Below, one piece after another: positions 37,194 through 49,610 of a stretch of 64,000 nt of DNA. This stretch comes from Casuarius casuarius (Eukaryota > Chordata > Aves > Casuariiformes > Casuariidae), in contig PTFA01000496.1 in NCBI GenBank assembly GCA_003342895.1, positions 62,001-126,000 of the forward strand, in the 5' to 3' direction. Under the pieces are notes generated by a model. The model saw only the letters and a list, made by a program, of their open reading frames with translations, did not search any database and was not told the DNA's origin. Both the position numbers and the translations under genes were made by a program. The stretch's first letter is position 1. Every line of letters starts with the position of its first letter.

Positions 37194-37638
37194 TGGGGCG
37201 AGCAGAAGCAGTGATCCCGCTGACTGACGCAGTTTCATGCAGCTGGGCACAGCTACTGGGATGCAGGGCAAGGAAGTGTCTGTCGCTGAAGGTCTGTCAG
37301 GCACATGCCAGGACCGTGTGTGCTTTCTTTTTAAAATGGAGCTGAAAAGCTCTTCATCTGCCAAAGCCTGAGTTCGTGGTCCTGTGTTTCTCCTGTGATA
37401 GCTGATGAAATCACAAACACCTAAAGCAGCATGGGGGATGAAGGGGGTGAGAGGAATAGTTCACTCCCGGAGTTGCTTTAGGTGTGAGTGATGCCATCAA
37501 GCATTTCAGGAGAAACAGGACCCTGAACTTGGGTCTTGGCAGGTAAGCAAAGGAGGAAACTATTCCCAGCTTTCTTACTTTAAAATGCATTTGAATTTAT
37601 ATTAACCATTTATGATCACAAAACTTTTTCAATGAAAT

Positions 37639-37665
37639 ATGTATATATATATATAAAAATACATA
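37639..37665. repeat. TA-rich microsatellite
   Basis: Alternating TA units degrade into A/T-rich sequence on the right. Confidence 0.8.
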
Positions 37666-37752
37666 ATTATTATATGTGTTTATTTAAATTACTGATATAT
37701 TGTGCACGTGCTCACACGTGTTTGACAAAAGTCTCAATTTTTCAGATCCTCT

Positions 37753-37773
37753 GGGGATGAGGGGAGGGGAGGG
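37753..37773 (+). other. G-quadruplex motif
   Basis: GGGG-atga-GGGG-a-GGGG-a-GGG fits the four-run pattern with loops of 4, 1 and 1 nt. It is on the transcribed-sense strand, so it could fold in BNC2 pre-mRNA. Confidence 0.75.
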
Positions 37774-40700
37774 CTTTCCTCCTAGCTGGAGAATCACTTT
37801 TCTTGCTGCCCTTGCCCTGTTGAATCCTTCACCAGAACGTATCCTGTGCTATACCAAGGAAATATGACTGCTGAGTTGAGGACAGGAACTTGGGGTTACT
37901 GCACATCTCAGGTTACTTGTAATAAGTACAGGATCTGTTATAAAATAAAGAAACCAAAGGGTCACAAAGCTTTTGATCAAAGGGAAAGGGGGGAGAGTTG
38001 TTCCAAGAATCCAAGAAATTAACATTGTTCTTTTCACAGAGCACAGGACAAAGGTTAGTACTTCTGCTTTTTATAGACTATCCTGTCTACCGAGGACCTC
38101 AGGCTGAATTCAAATCATGATCCTGCAGGTGGTAAGGTCATGGTATTACCCATTCAGCTACACATCAATGGAGATTAACTCAATTAGATAGTACAGAGTA
38201 TTGGTTCCTTCCAGACCATGACACTTGAATGGATTTAAGACTTTTCCCAATTTAGACACCTCTTGCTTTTATTTCTTGAGTTCAGGGGTGGTTTTGATTG
38301 TCTGTGTGTCAGAACTGGCTTCAGGCACTTGTGAAATTTAGGCTCACAGGCACTTTAGGAATCAGGAAGGGTCCCAGAGACTCAAACTTGTCATCTGTCC
38401 AGCATCAGTTGATTTACTGCTTTTCTTGAACTCTAAGGGATCTCAAGGGGACTTTTTCCCTTGCAGCACTGATCTTTCAATGAGGTGCTAGTGCCTGTCC
38501 TGAGCAATAACAAGGAATAACAGTGAAATGTGAATGACTCTTATTAGGAGGGGTAAATGTCATTAGCACTTATTGTTGCCTTCTAGGCAGTAAGAGCGCG
38601 GTGTTGAATGTAGGCAGACAACCCCCTTTTACTTACCAGTGTACATTTTGAATCTACTAAGTTAAACTCTTATATTTTAATTAAGAAATTTACTTTCTTT
38701 TCCTGTGCTGAAATATCTTATGTGTTTCGGTTGTCATTTGGTACCATCACCTAGAATTTTGAATGCTTAACTTGGAGCAAGGCAATGTGTATTATTTTAC
38801 TGGCTATAATATATTAACTTGCTGCACAAGTCCTTTGTGCTTCAGCTTGATTTCCCTCCTCCCTCCTCCCCCACGGCTCTTGCAAAATGATCTAATCATC
38901 CCAATTAATACTGGGATGTTGTTAATTAATGTTTATGAAGTGCTTTGAGATCCTCTAATGAAATAGAATGTGTAATTAGTATTGTTCTTTGGTCAAATTC
39001 TGAAACATCACCACCGGAATAGTAGTTCCAGTAACTAATTTTTTAAATAATCTTTTTAGCAAACATAAGAGGAAGAATTTGTTTTGTATTTTAATTTAGT
39101 CACTCCCTTGGATAATTTTTGCCTTTTATAGTAGGGAGAAAGTAAGTCTGCACATATTCTCTCTTCCTTGAAATCCATGATGAATCTTGTTTGGACTTCA
39201 GAAGAGCCAAAATTGCACCCCTGCAGTCTTACATTTCTCCTGTGGAAAAGGGTGTGGAAATCTGTGTTACTCCCTGACAATCATCCTGCAGAGCAGGAAA
39301 TCTCTTGTAGGACAGGTAGAATTTTAAGACTGCTGTGGCCTTGTGTATGTCAACTTGATGTTTTTTATATATATCTGTATTGCTTGTCTAGTGATGTGGA
39401 TGGCAATAGAGTTAACACAATTCCATTTTTATCCATGCAGTACGGATATTGGATGTCTTTAACTTGGGTCCAAGCTGGCATATGATGCTGATATCAAGAA
39501 TAAAAGGAAGACCTTTCCCATCAGGTTGCTTGCAACCTGGCTTATGTTGCTCAAGGCTTCCCATTATACCACGATAATTCTCAGTATATTTGGGAATAGC
39601 TAGGACAATGCCTGGGCAATTTACTCTGTTCAGCTGGCTCAATATACAGCTGACTGAATGCTTGGGGAACGGCTTCAGAAAAGGACAGTCACTGAATAAG
39701 GTCAGCATGTTTTTAATATGAAGCAGTTCAGTATTAGTAACCTCAAACATTTGAAGGTCAGAAATTCAAGTTCTAAATACTGGGGAATTGATTTAAAAGT
39801 ATTAGAGTTAATATAATTTTTTTCTACTTTCCATTTTATACTGGAGAAGTTCAGGTTTGTATTTTAAAGCTGCTTCTTTACAGCTTTGAAACCTGGCTTA
39901 AAAAACAATGCAAAATGAAAATTCCTTTTGAAAAAAAAATAGAGAAATCAATCCAAGAACTCCAGGAAGCAGTGGCAGTGAGAAAAACACCTACTAATAA
40001 CAAGAGATATTTTGATAAGATTGCAAGAATTGGCTATTCTGCAGTTGTATTCCTAAAAAATGAATAAAAAATGCCAAGTATCCCTTATGTTTGAATCCTC
40101 ACAAATCCTTTGTATGCCCCATCTTTTATAGAAAGAATTCCATAAAATAAAAAAAGACAGTGTTAAAGAATTTTACTAGTACTAATTCAATCACTTTCCA
40201 CCTGGAAGCTGCTTTTCTCTTGTTATGAGTATTTCAAACCAAACCACAGAATGGAAAATAGAGCTCTTTTCTCCCCTTTGTAGGCCCGAAGAGTTGTGAG
40301 GTAGTGGATGTAAAATCCATGCCATCCATTTTCTGCCGCAGCTAAAGGCAGAGATTTATTTCTAGGGCAAAGGGTGCGGGGTAGAAAAAAATTAAGAGAA
40401 CAGGGGAGGAATTAAAAATGTCGGTAGCAGATTGCTGGCACAGTCGTGTCTGCAGTGGCGCTGCTCTGAACCTGGATGTTGAAGCTGTTTTGGGACTATT
40501 GACCAGCAGAGGTGGGGTGGCCAAGAGATGGGATGACTGACATTTGTGATGTGCGTATCATCTCTGTGCTGTGTCCTGCCTACAGACCAGGCATCTTACT
40601 GACAGTGGAAAAACGGCTTTCCATGGGTCACTTCCAGCCTTCTTTAGTGGGCTTGAGGAGCCTGTGTCCCACAAATCAAACACGGCTAGCAACTTTATTT

Positions 40701-41642
40701 TACATGATGGGCTCAGAATGCCTCTTGAAAGAGTAAGTTTCTCATAATGTCTACTTGTATATATTCTCGGAGCCTGGTACTTGATATGTTTGGAACTGAA
40801 CAGCCCTGTAGCCTCATATGTATTTCAGTTTGCTAATTTTATTACAGGGTTATAGTACACTATCATTGTATATAGTATTATTACCGTCTTATAACAATAT
40901 TTAAATGGGGGAGTTGTTTATTTTGGTAGTTTGAAAAGTTCAGCTGGACTGAAGAGTTAGCACTAACTTGGGGTCAATACAGCCATTTTTCTTAGGCATG
41001 GACAGTGTGACATAAATAACCTGGGCTTTGCGCTTTTACTAGAGTCACAGAAATAATAAAAAATATATATATTTTTAAAGGCTATTGCTTTTTTTTGGTG
41101 AGTAGTAATCTGCAGGATCAAATAGATCAATAAAAATTTAGTACATTAGCATGGAACTGCTCACTATATCAATGTAAAGATTTGTTTGGAGCAGGATGAA
41201 AATGTCAACGCAATAGAAAGTTTTATGGGCTTTGAAGTGCTTTTGAGAATTTAAATGTCAAACCAGTTTGAGGTGCTTCAGAAGTGCTTCAGATTGAAAA
41301 ATCTGAAATGAATGTATATATATACTCCCTTGCCTGAATAATAGCTTCACTAACATAGCATGAATTGCTGAACTATTTTCTGTGTGACAATATTAGTCGC
41401 ACCAGACATCAGATGTGTGCCTGTAAGGACTCCCCGCTATTGCTAGTCTGCTTTACACTGTAGTACTCTGACTATAAATCCCTCACTGATGTGCTCACTT
41501 TCACTTCAGCACAGTGCTTACCCTAAGTGCATATGAGAGAATTGTATTGCAATCTCAGCAGCTACTGCACTGTACAGAAGTCCTCATTCTTTTAGCTGGT
41601 TTCCCAAAGGAACAGGACTTGTGTGATGGAGCTTTGTACAAC

Positions 41643-41704
41643 TGTGTGTGTGTATATATACATATATATATAAAAATATATAAATATATATATATGTATA
41701 TATG
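41643..41704. repeat. Compound TG/TA microsatellite
   Basis: tgtgtgtgtatatatacata leads into about 45 bp of TA-rich alternation with A interruptions. Confidence 0.92.
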
Positions 41705-42054
41705 CCTATGTGTGCCCCCCTCTAATAACTTTAGCAATAATTGGCCACCTTCAGCTTATTTCAAGGGACAGGAAGGAAGGAGCTGCACATGTATGCCGTC
41801 TCTACAAGCGCTGTGCATGTGGCCGGCTAGTGGCGAGAGACACTGGTCACCCCTCCGCTGGAGGAGAGGCAGCACTCATCACTCACGCGGCACCAGAGGA
41901 ACTGCAGTGGGGAGAGAGGGGAGAGAGGTTATGAAAATGCAGACCGAAGGAAAAACCTCCGTTGGAGCTCTCCGCTTACTGGACACCAGAGACATAACGC
42001 CATAGGAAATCAGGCTTCATTAGATGCCTTGCTCAAAGAGCTGCTTGTCGTGGC

Positions 42055-42190
42055 CAGAAACTGGGTCCTGATTCAGCAGTGCATCTAAGCACCTACCCAA
42101 CTTTAAACATTTAATTCCTTTGACTTAACAGGGATCTACTCACATGTTTGGTGTTAAGCACGTACTTGTATTTTTTTCTGAACTGGAGCT
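42055..42190. mobile_element. Old palindromic interspersed repeat (probable non-autonomous DNA transposon)
   Basis: The left arm (aagcacctacccaacttta then aacat, starting near 42087) and the right arm (catgtttggtgttaagcacg then tactt, ending near 42169) are imperfect inverted copies differing mainly by transitions. They flank a core of cctttgacttaacaggga. The core and arms resemble a palindromic amniote repeat I remember from turtles, crocodiles and birds, with a cattgacttcaatggga centre. The name and class are not certain. Confidence 0.5.
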
Positions 42191-43649
42191 CAATGAATGT
42201 ATGTTAGCTTAGTCAGCTGAGGTAACTAAACAGTTCCTTTCCTCTAAGCATCGCCATTTACTTGAAAAGGAATGAATAGTAGATTGTGGGAACTGTATGA
42301 GAAAGTTTGTTTCCATTAAAAATTGTATGTTTCTGAACACTTTTTTTCCTGTTAATTGTTTTCACTGGGGTAGACTCCATCTCTCAGTGCACTGACATTC
42401 ATTCCATCTTGCGAAGCCAGGCAGCCAGCCAGGGATCATTTGTGGCAGATTTTGCACATTGGGACTCTCAAATGAAGCAAATCCTTTCTCAGCCATAGTC
42501 ACGAGGTCCCTGAGTCAGTTTTGTTGTGTGTGTGAAGACCAGAGACTTGCTAAAGGAAGTTCATAACTTCTTTGTGCCAGGTTGCTGCTTTCCTTTCTTT
42601 CTTTTTTTTTTTTTTGGTCCTGCTTCAGGCAAGATTTTTATGGGGTGGATGGAAAAAAGAATGAGGGAGCAGAAGTTGCCTGTCTACCTGCCCATCACAG
42701 CCCAGCGTCTGTGGATCAGACACATGGGAGCTGCTCCATCCCCGATTTCCTTCCTTCCCAGCTGAGAGTTTGTGGACCTCCTTAGAGCACAGCCCTGTTT
42801 CTTAGTCTGAGCAGGGAGCAAAAGCTTTGCCTGGCACGCTGAGCTGGTGAAATAATAGGCACAAACTATGAGATGAGTTTCTGTTCCCTTTGAAATGTAT
42901 GGGCATAACTGACCAAATACCCCCTGTGAAAAAGAAAAGGAGTTTGCAAGAGTGGTTCAAGTACTCACTAATTTGTGAGTGACTGAGGTGATGTGCAGAA
43001 CACACTACAGCTAAGGATCAGATACAGGGAATGGAAGAGTCCTTAAAAGTTATATTTCCATCAAACTTGGCATGTTTAAAAAACAGTCTTCCCTCCTAGT
43101 ATCCTGGCCTTTTATTGCTATTGGCAGCTTGTCATTTGTGTCACTCAAGAATTTATAATGAATCCATAAAAAACAAATAGTACTGCATTTTGTTTGGAGG
43201 AAAACAGGAGACTTCTGCTTTAGCAGATAGACTCAGTCGGTGTGTGGGGTTTAAAAGAACACAGTGTTGGACATATTTTGTATGTAGTCCTTGGAGTATT
43301 AATTTTTACCAGATTACACTGTAAATAATGTTAACTGTCATAAAATAAACACAGCTACGGTTTGCACCATATGTTTTATAATTATTTTTGTGGCTTTTTT
43401 TGTTTGTTTGTTTTTGCTGAAAGGGAGCTGACTGATATATCTTTGAAGTTCTTCTTCTTATATATACAATTTTTTAAAAGTAAATTACAGTTCTACTTTT
43501 CAAGCATGTTGGCAGCATGCACAGATGTCTCCATGCAGACTTGGCTATCAAAATCTGCACTTCCAAATGCATAGACCTATCCCTGAAGAGACATTACAGA
43601 AATTGTCTTTTCAGTTTCCATCTATGAATACAGGCAAGAAAATTGTCAC

Positions 43650-43745
43650 TTAAAGGCAGAATCTGATATTTATTTTAGTAGTGCTTTACTTTGCAAGCAG
43701 TGCAACCACTTGTGGAGTGAGGTACTCTTTAGTTGAAATGGAGAC
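43650..43745. mobile_element. Possible fragment of a palindromic amniote repeat
   Basis: ggcagaatctgatatttatt and tgtggagtgaggtactcttt resemble flanks of the same palindromic family as the element near 42055. Only short blocks match, so this is tentative. Confidence 0.3.
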
Positions 43746-46489
43746 ATCAAAAGCAAGCTCACCTTGCTCACTCTAAATACCGTGCTTTTTGACAGTTAGG
43801 CATAGTGAATTAACTTTTCAATTTTCACTCTTTGTGAAATTTGACTACCATTCCTTTTCTCATATGAGTCTGTTTAACCAAAAACAAAGTTAAGAATAGG
43901 AGAGGAGGGAAGCAAGCATTTAATCAATAATGTTTTGGAATGTGAGTGTTCTTAGCTGCTGTCATTTCTCCCTTACTGGGGATGGAACAAAAATATTGGG
44001 ATGGCAGTTATAATATGGAATAGGTCTCATAGCACCAAGAGGAGGAGAGTGGTTGTTCTCATATTTTTTTCTCATGTTATCAGCCAGAGTAGGTGGTCTA
44101 TATGTCCAACAGATGCTTCTGTTAATATTTGTTAAGGAATTTTACAACCCTCTCTATAAGCTTCTGTGTATCATGTATCCACTTTCGCCATTGTTTTATT
44201 TTCATCTGTTGTTCAATGTCTGTTGTGCAGCTTACGGGTTGCCTTGTCGGCTATGTTTCATCTTCAGTTTTCAGTCAATGTGGATTTTTCCATTCATTCT
44301 CTTTCTCTGCTTTATCTGAAAGCTTTGGGGTTTTGTAGGCCATTGTGGTCAGATACCACGAGGGAAGCAGGGTATTTACTTGGCTTTTAGTTCTGTTTCA
44401 AAATGGCAACGATGTGAGGTGTAGTGATGATATCACTCCAAAATAAAAGCATATAGCTGGACTAAAGGGTTAGCTGCAAACAGTTAAGTGGCATGGAAAA
44501 TGATGGAACTGCAGTTAGGACAAATTCAGTGTAATTTTAATCTTTTCCTTTTTATTCATTTGTTCCTTTCTCCCTTTCTTTTTCTTTACTTGCACATTAC
44601 AGGTAGAATTTTTAAAAGGCTACTAACACCAAATCCCACTAGTATTCAGTGCCTGATTCTCTCACTGCACCCTTAAAAATGATGTTGTGAATGGTTGGCT
44701 GTTTTATGACTGACAGCTAATCTGTATGAAAAAAAGTTTCCACAATGCATATATTTAATAAAGATATTTTAATGGCCTATTTTAAAATAAAACATAACAG
44801 TCTTTGCCTATGTATTTAAATATTGATTCACACTGTGAGAGGTTCAGAAACTGAGGAATTACACGTGTATAATTGTGAGTTGTCTGTGAGAACCACAATG
44901 AAGCAGATGGGGAAAAATAGTTGAAACTTGTGAAGAACAGAAAGTGAGTTATGAATATGTTTGGCTAATATTACATTCCGCCCCCCTCACCTTGCAACAC
45001 ACACACACATGCACACCCCATTTCACTTCTAGCGACATTCGCTTTGGAAAGCCTGAACTGAAAGGTTGGACCAAATCCTGCAAAACAGCTAAGGTGGTGA
45101 GTCAGTTTACGTCCTTGTATTTTGAAGCCTCTGAAGCTTTTTGAAGTGTGAACCCTTTCTGGCTCGCAGTCTCTGTGTGCCTCCTTCAGAGCGTGTGGCA
45201 GCACGATGTGCCCGTGACAAACGATGAGACGTGTCAGTAACCCCAGACGCAGACAGCTACCTCCCGCCACCTTTGAGGAACCCAGCTGCGGCTGACTAGC
45301 CCTGCTTTTTCCCAACGTTTCGCAGGCTCCTTGTTTGAGACCCCACTGCAAAACACCACCCTGAATTTAGAGCATTGAGCATTTAGTTTGTTACCCCTCC
45401 CATTCTTTCTTTTTCTAAGATTAACTATTTGACTCACTTCGTTGGAGGTCAGAAATACCTTTTTCTGGTCAGACTCCTAGTGCAGGGATTTCCAGGCTGT
45501 GCTTTATGGAAGTCTAGAAGTCACTGGAGCACTTGCTGATTGTCTGGGCACCTTGGCCGGTCGTGCTGCTATTAACAGCCCCACTGCGTTAAAAGACCAC
45601 AAAAAACCCACATTTTTTCTTAGTTTTCTATGTAAGCAGTTACTACGGAGATGTTGTATCTTTGCGATGGAGTGGGAAATGGTTCAGAAACAGTTTCTCT
45701 TAGGATGATGTTCATATTATGAAAACATTTGTAAGTCTTGTTTTTTTTTCTCCTTCTCTTACTGCAGGATTGTACTGGAGAAATAGATTTGCAAAATTTT
45801 TGTCCAGGCCTCTTTTAATATACTCAGTAGTACAGTGCTTCATTCCTTTGGGAAAAACTGGGTAACTATATTATTGTAGGTATTGTAAGAATATTATGTT
45901 ATATATAAGCTTAACAATGTGGCTTTGAAATTTGGGAGGGGGCTGGAGGTAGAAGAAATTAACTCAACAATAGAAACATATTATTTCTCATATCAAAAGA
46001 AAACTTCTCCGAAAACATTTCCTTTGCTTATTATATTTTTCCCCCCATTTATTCTTGTCAGTACAGGACACATTCAGCATCTGTTCTCTTGCAGAAGCCC
46101 TCAGGAAAAATTAAAAAGCTGTTCTTGCAAATTCATCATTATTATTAAGAACCATAATTCACCTCATGGTTATCTCAGCCCTTCTCCAGCTCTTATCTGC
46201 ACTCTGTGATGACATTGCCTTCTTGAGCAAGGCATCGTTCCAGCCTCGTCTCATCTCTCCCACCTTAATTTGTAGCGATGCGTTGCAGTTTGGTGACAGG
46301 CAGTTGTTCGTGCTTGAATAACCCAAGATTTGAATTCTACAGTTTGTGGCATCCATGTAATGCTTAGCAGTGGGTACAGCTGTTAACTATTCGCTTATAA
46401 ATAATCTTTTTCCCCTCTCAACCTGTCTCCCAGGTAGTGTACCTGTCACCATTAATAACTCATCGGTAGCTCCCCAGTGGTTTGGCCCA

Positions 46490-46800
46490 TCACTTGTCAT
46501 TCACAGTGGAGCGCGGCTCTGGCCCACTATTGAAGCTCACACCAGCTCCTTCAGCTACTCACTCATCCCAGCAGCTGCGCTCCTTCATCTTCCTGACTTG
46601 CGGGAAATTGCACTGATGGGCACCGCGGTCAGGTGCCGGAGTTGTCCCCTCTCATCACCGACTGCGCACCGAGTCTTGTCTTTGCGAGTGCAGCATCGTC
46701 TGCCCAGGTCAGCGCCGCGCGGTACAAACTGTTTTAAGTCAGCTCTGACCTGGCCCTGTGGATTTCGCTGGAAGAGTGCCCCTGGACGTTGGTTGGGCCA
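46490..46800. promoter_or_regulatory. Intronic CpG-rich island
   Basis: I count about 18 CpGs in about 300 bp, including gcgccgcgcgg near 46710, with GC content clearly above the flanks. A 146-codon open frame on the + strand (46370-46810) overlaps it but resembles no known protein. It could be an enhancer, an unmethylated island or an alternative promoter. Confidence 0.3.
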
Positions 46801-47699
46801 GCATGTGTAGCAATAATGTACACGCATGGCTTTAATGCTAAAGAGTTTATCTCACTGTTTATTTTTACTGTGGCAGTAGCCTCACCGTCTTACGTGCTCC
46901 AGAAGTCAGAACTAAAGACGATCGAGTCTCTGTATTTATTACACAGTCAGCAGTGAGAAGGGGAGGAAGGACGGCAGTGACTTTGGTTGCCACCTTGCTA
47001 TAAAAGACTAACTTTTTTCCCATTACTGTGCATGACTGAATAATTGTCCCTTCTCTGTGAGAGTAGTACATTTCTAAGGAGACCTGTTTGGGGTATTGGC
47101 CCTCTAGGGTAGCAGAAACTTACTGTAAGCATGGTGCAATGTGTGGACTGGAAATCATTCAGGGTGAAGGCAATGAAGAGGCATGAACAAAGATAGTACT
47201 TCAGAGAGGCACCTTAAAGTGAAGTGATACATAGGCCGCAGCTATATTTGTTTTGTGCTGTTGGTTTAAGACAGTTTTTCTGTTTTACCTCTCTTGTGAG
47301 TAGAAATTGGTGCAAAGCAATTTGCACCTTTTAACAGCTGTATTTGCATTAGTGGAGGTGGTACTCTTGGGTTTGAATTTTGTGCCTGAGTAAAAAAGGA
47401 CTTTCAAAATTGTTTGTGTGGGGTGGTGGTACTTATGAGAAATTAGTGAAAATCAAAACTTCCTGCAGGAACCCATCGCTTAGGTTCTCTCCCTGAGGAG
47501 GGCGGTACTGGGAGGAAATGCCTGTGCTGAGCTTGTTTGGGTGATGAGTAAATGGCATCTCCAAGAGGCAGAAATCCCATGCTAAGAGACCTGAGTGTTG
47601 AATATTCCTTCCAAACTCCGTAAAAGTCTATGCCTCTGATGACGTGGAGGTACCTCATTAATGGATGAGCATTGATTCCTCACAGGAGTGTTACACCAT

Positions 47700-47880
47700 G
47701 TACATGCAGGGCTTTTCACCGAGGCTACCAAGAGCTTTCCAAAGGTGGGCAATACTCTCCCGTGAGGAAGGGGGAAGTCAGCACACTCAGTTAACAAAAG
47801 CAACTTGCCCAAAGCAACACGTCAGTGAGCAGAGCCAGTAGTAGAATATTTGGTCGCTAATTCTGGGGTGCTGATGGACA
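47700..47880 (+). mobile_element. MIR-like ancient SINE remnant
   Basis: The clearest part is caacttgcccaaagcaacac, then gtcagtgagcagagccagta and gtagaatatttggtcgc, parallel to gacttgcccaaggtcacaca, gctagtgagtggcagagcca and ggattcgaacccaggtc of MIR. The upstream half, containing agagctttccaaagg, is more decayed. Confidence 0.6.
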
Positions 47881-47924
47881 CTGTCACCCACCCAACCAGC
47901 CAGACTGCTGACCTCTTGGGTCAG

Positions 47925-48010
47925 GTGCCTGGCTGGTGCAAATCCCATTGAAGTCACTGGGAGAAATCCACTCTGGGCAGAGAGCCCGTGTAAGAGTTGT
48001 GCACCACTTC
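47925..48010. mobile_element. Palindromic amniote repeat remnant
   Basis: ctggctggtgcaaatc is followed by ccattgaagtcactgggag and aaatccactctggg. The centre is a near-palindrome (cccattgaagtcactggg) flanked by outward-paired gtgcaaatc and aatccac. This is the layout of an old palindromic repeat common in non-mammalian amniotes. It abuts a MIR-like remnant on its left. Confidence 0.45.
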
Positions 48011-48744
48011 AGACTTACTCTGAGGATGCAAACAGTGCGTTGAGGAGATACTGGCTCCCCTCTGGGAGGGGAACTAGGCCCAGCAAAGGAACTGGTGTGG
48101 ACCTTCCTTGTGGGCATCAGTGCACTGGTCTGTGCCAGTCTCTCATGGGGCTGGTGCTTGGAAGCTCTTCTTTTTGTTGAAATAAAAGCTTCTTCCTCAC
48201 AATTAATTATTAAGTGTTCCAGGGTTCTATTATATATTTATATGTTCTTGAGAGCTCTTCTCTTACATACTCCCTCTCTCTCACACAGACTCTTTTTTGT
48301 TAGTGTTATAATGTCGTTCTGATCGTAGTTCACTCGCTTCATTTCTCTCTGTCAGTTCGTGGTCCTCTCACCCAAACAAGAGGACATTGTATTGCAGACA
48401 GGATCACAACAGCCCAGTGAAGGCTGGAGGCACTGAAAATTAATTGAAGACTGCTCTGTTTTTAATTATAATAAAAGCAAATTCTATATTGATTTGGAAT
48501 ACTGAGAATCTACTTTAACTTTTAAAAAGCTTTTACCTTACCGTGGACTAGCTATCCTTTGTGTGCCGTGGATCAGTTTGGGTAGAGCATGCTTCCTCTG
48601 AGTTTATGGCTCCAACTGGTTTCTGCAGCAAGAAAGTTATGTGACCCCCAGCTTTATTACCTATGCATTTTCCTCTCTGTTGCACCTTTCTTTTCTTCTT
48701 GTGCCTCTGTTGGTGTGAATAGTTGGTCCTCAAGGAAATCCCTG

Positions 48745-48745
<1 letters not shown>

Positions 48746-48787
<42 letters not shown>
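48746..48787. repeat. (AC)21 microsatellite
   Basis: Twenty-one uninterrupted AC units; probably polymorphic in length and able to adopt Z-DNA. Confidence 0.97.
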
Positions 48788-48789
<2 letters not shown>

Positions 48790-48839
48790 CGACTCACGTT
48801 CTCCCCTACCTCTTCAGCAGTTGCTTTTGAAAAGCGCTC

Positions 48840-49440
48840 AGGCAGCAATTCTTGAATAATAGCGGCGTGTTGCTGGTTTGCTTTATTGCTATTAGGTTTA
48901 GAGAACTCGCACTCTGCTGGACAGAGTGGGGTTAAAAAAGAGTTAGTGGTTTGGTCTTTTGGCACTTTCCAGCTGCTTCTCAGGAGAATATAAAGTGCCT
49001 GTGGATCAGGTCCAAACCAGTGGATGTTTAAGAGAAAGGGGGAAAAAAAACTTAGCTGAAGAGCAACATTCTGTGTGACTTCATTACCTTCTGTCATGCT
49101 AAAAAAAATTGTTTTGCTTTGCAGATTTAAACACTAAAAAAAAAAAAGTTAGAAGCAACAAATGACCTCGAGGCCTGTCGGCTCGCCAAAATCAGTTTAT
49201 CAAATCTCCTTTGCCTTTTTCCCCTGTAAAAATCCAGTGATGTGTGAGAAGCATTAGAAAAATCTCATTTGTGCCAGTACAGCCTTTTAGTTGCTTGCCA
49301 GCACCTTCATCTCTTTATATGTTTCTAGCTAGGTTCTAACATGGAACGAAAACCTGACAGCAATAGAGACCAGATGCTGGTATTTCTTCTCTCACTTGGC
49401 TGCTGAGCAGATGGAATTTATATTAATTGAACATGCTAGG
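48840..49440. promoter_or_regulatory. Candidate conserved non-coding block
   Basis: This is non-repetitive sequence of balanced composition that lacks recognisable transposon blocks. It includes a CpG-bearing segment near 49165-49190 (acctcgaggcctgtcggctc) and TA-rich homeodomain-type words. I judge it by texture only; an alignment is needed to show constraint. Confidence 0.2.
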
Positions 49441-49592
49441 AGGAAGAGGCTGAGGCAGCCAGCATATGGAACTTGGGCTGAGTGACATTTTTGCTAATGT
49501 TTTGTCCTTGTAGAACATTATGCTTCCTCTTTGCTTATGAGCTGTGGTTTTCCTGACTCCGACGAGGTTCCAAGCCCAGCTGGAATGGCTGT

Positions 49593-49610
49593 CCCCCCAC
49601 CCTCCCCCCC
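49593..49610 (-). other. G-quadruplex motif, minus strand
   Basis: On + it reads CCCCCCaCCCtCCCCCCC. The minus strand has enough G to form four runs of three with single-base loops. Confidence 0.75.

Noticed and set aside
41514..42005. 163-codon open frame on +, the longest in the window
   Set aside because: It runs through a TA/TG microsatellite and a GC-rich segment with no family resemblance; a chance frame.
48657..49097. 146-codon open frame on -
   Set aside because: Its middle is a Cys-Val repeat from the (AC)21 microsatellite; the rest is unremarkable.
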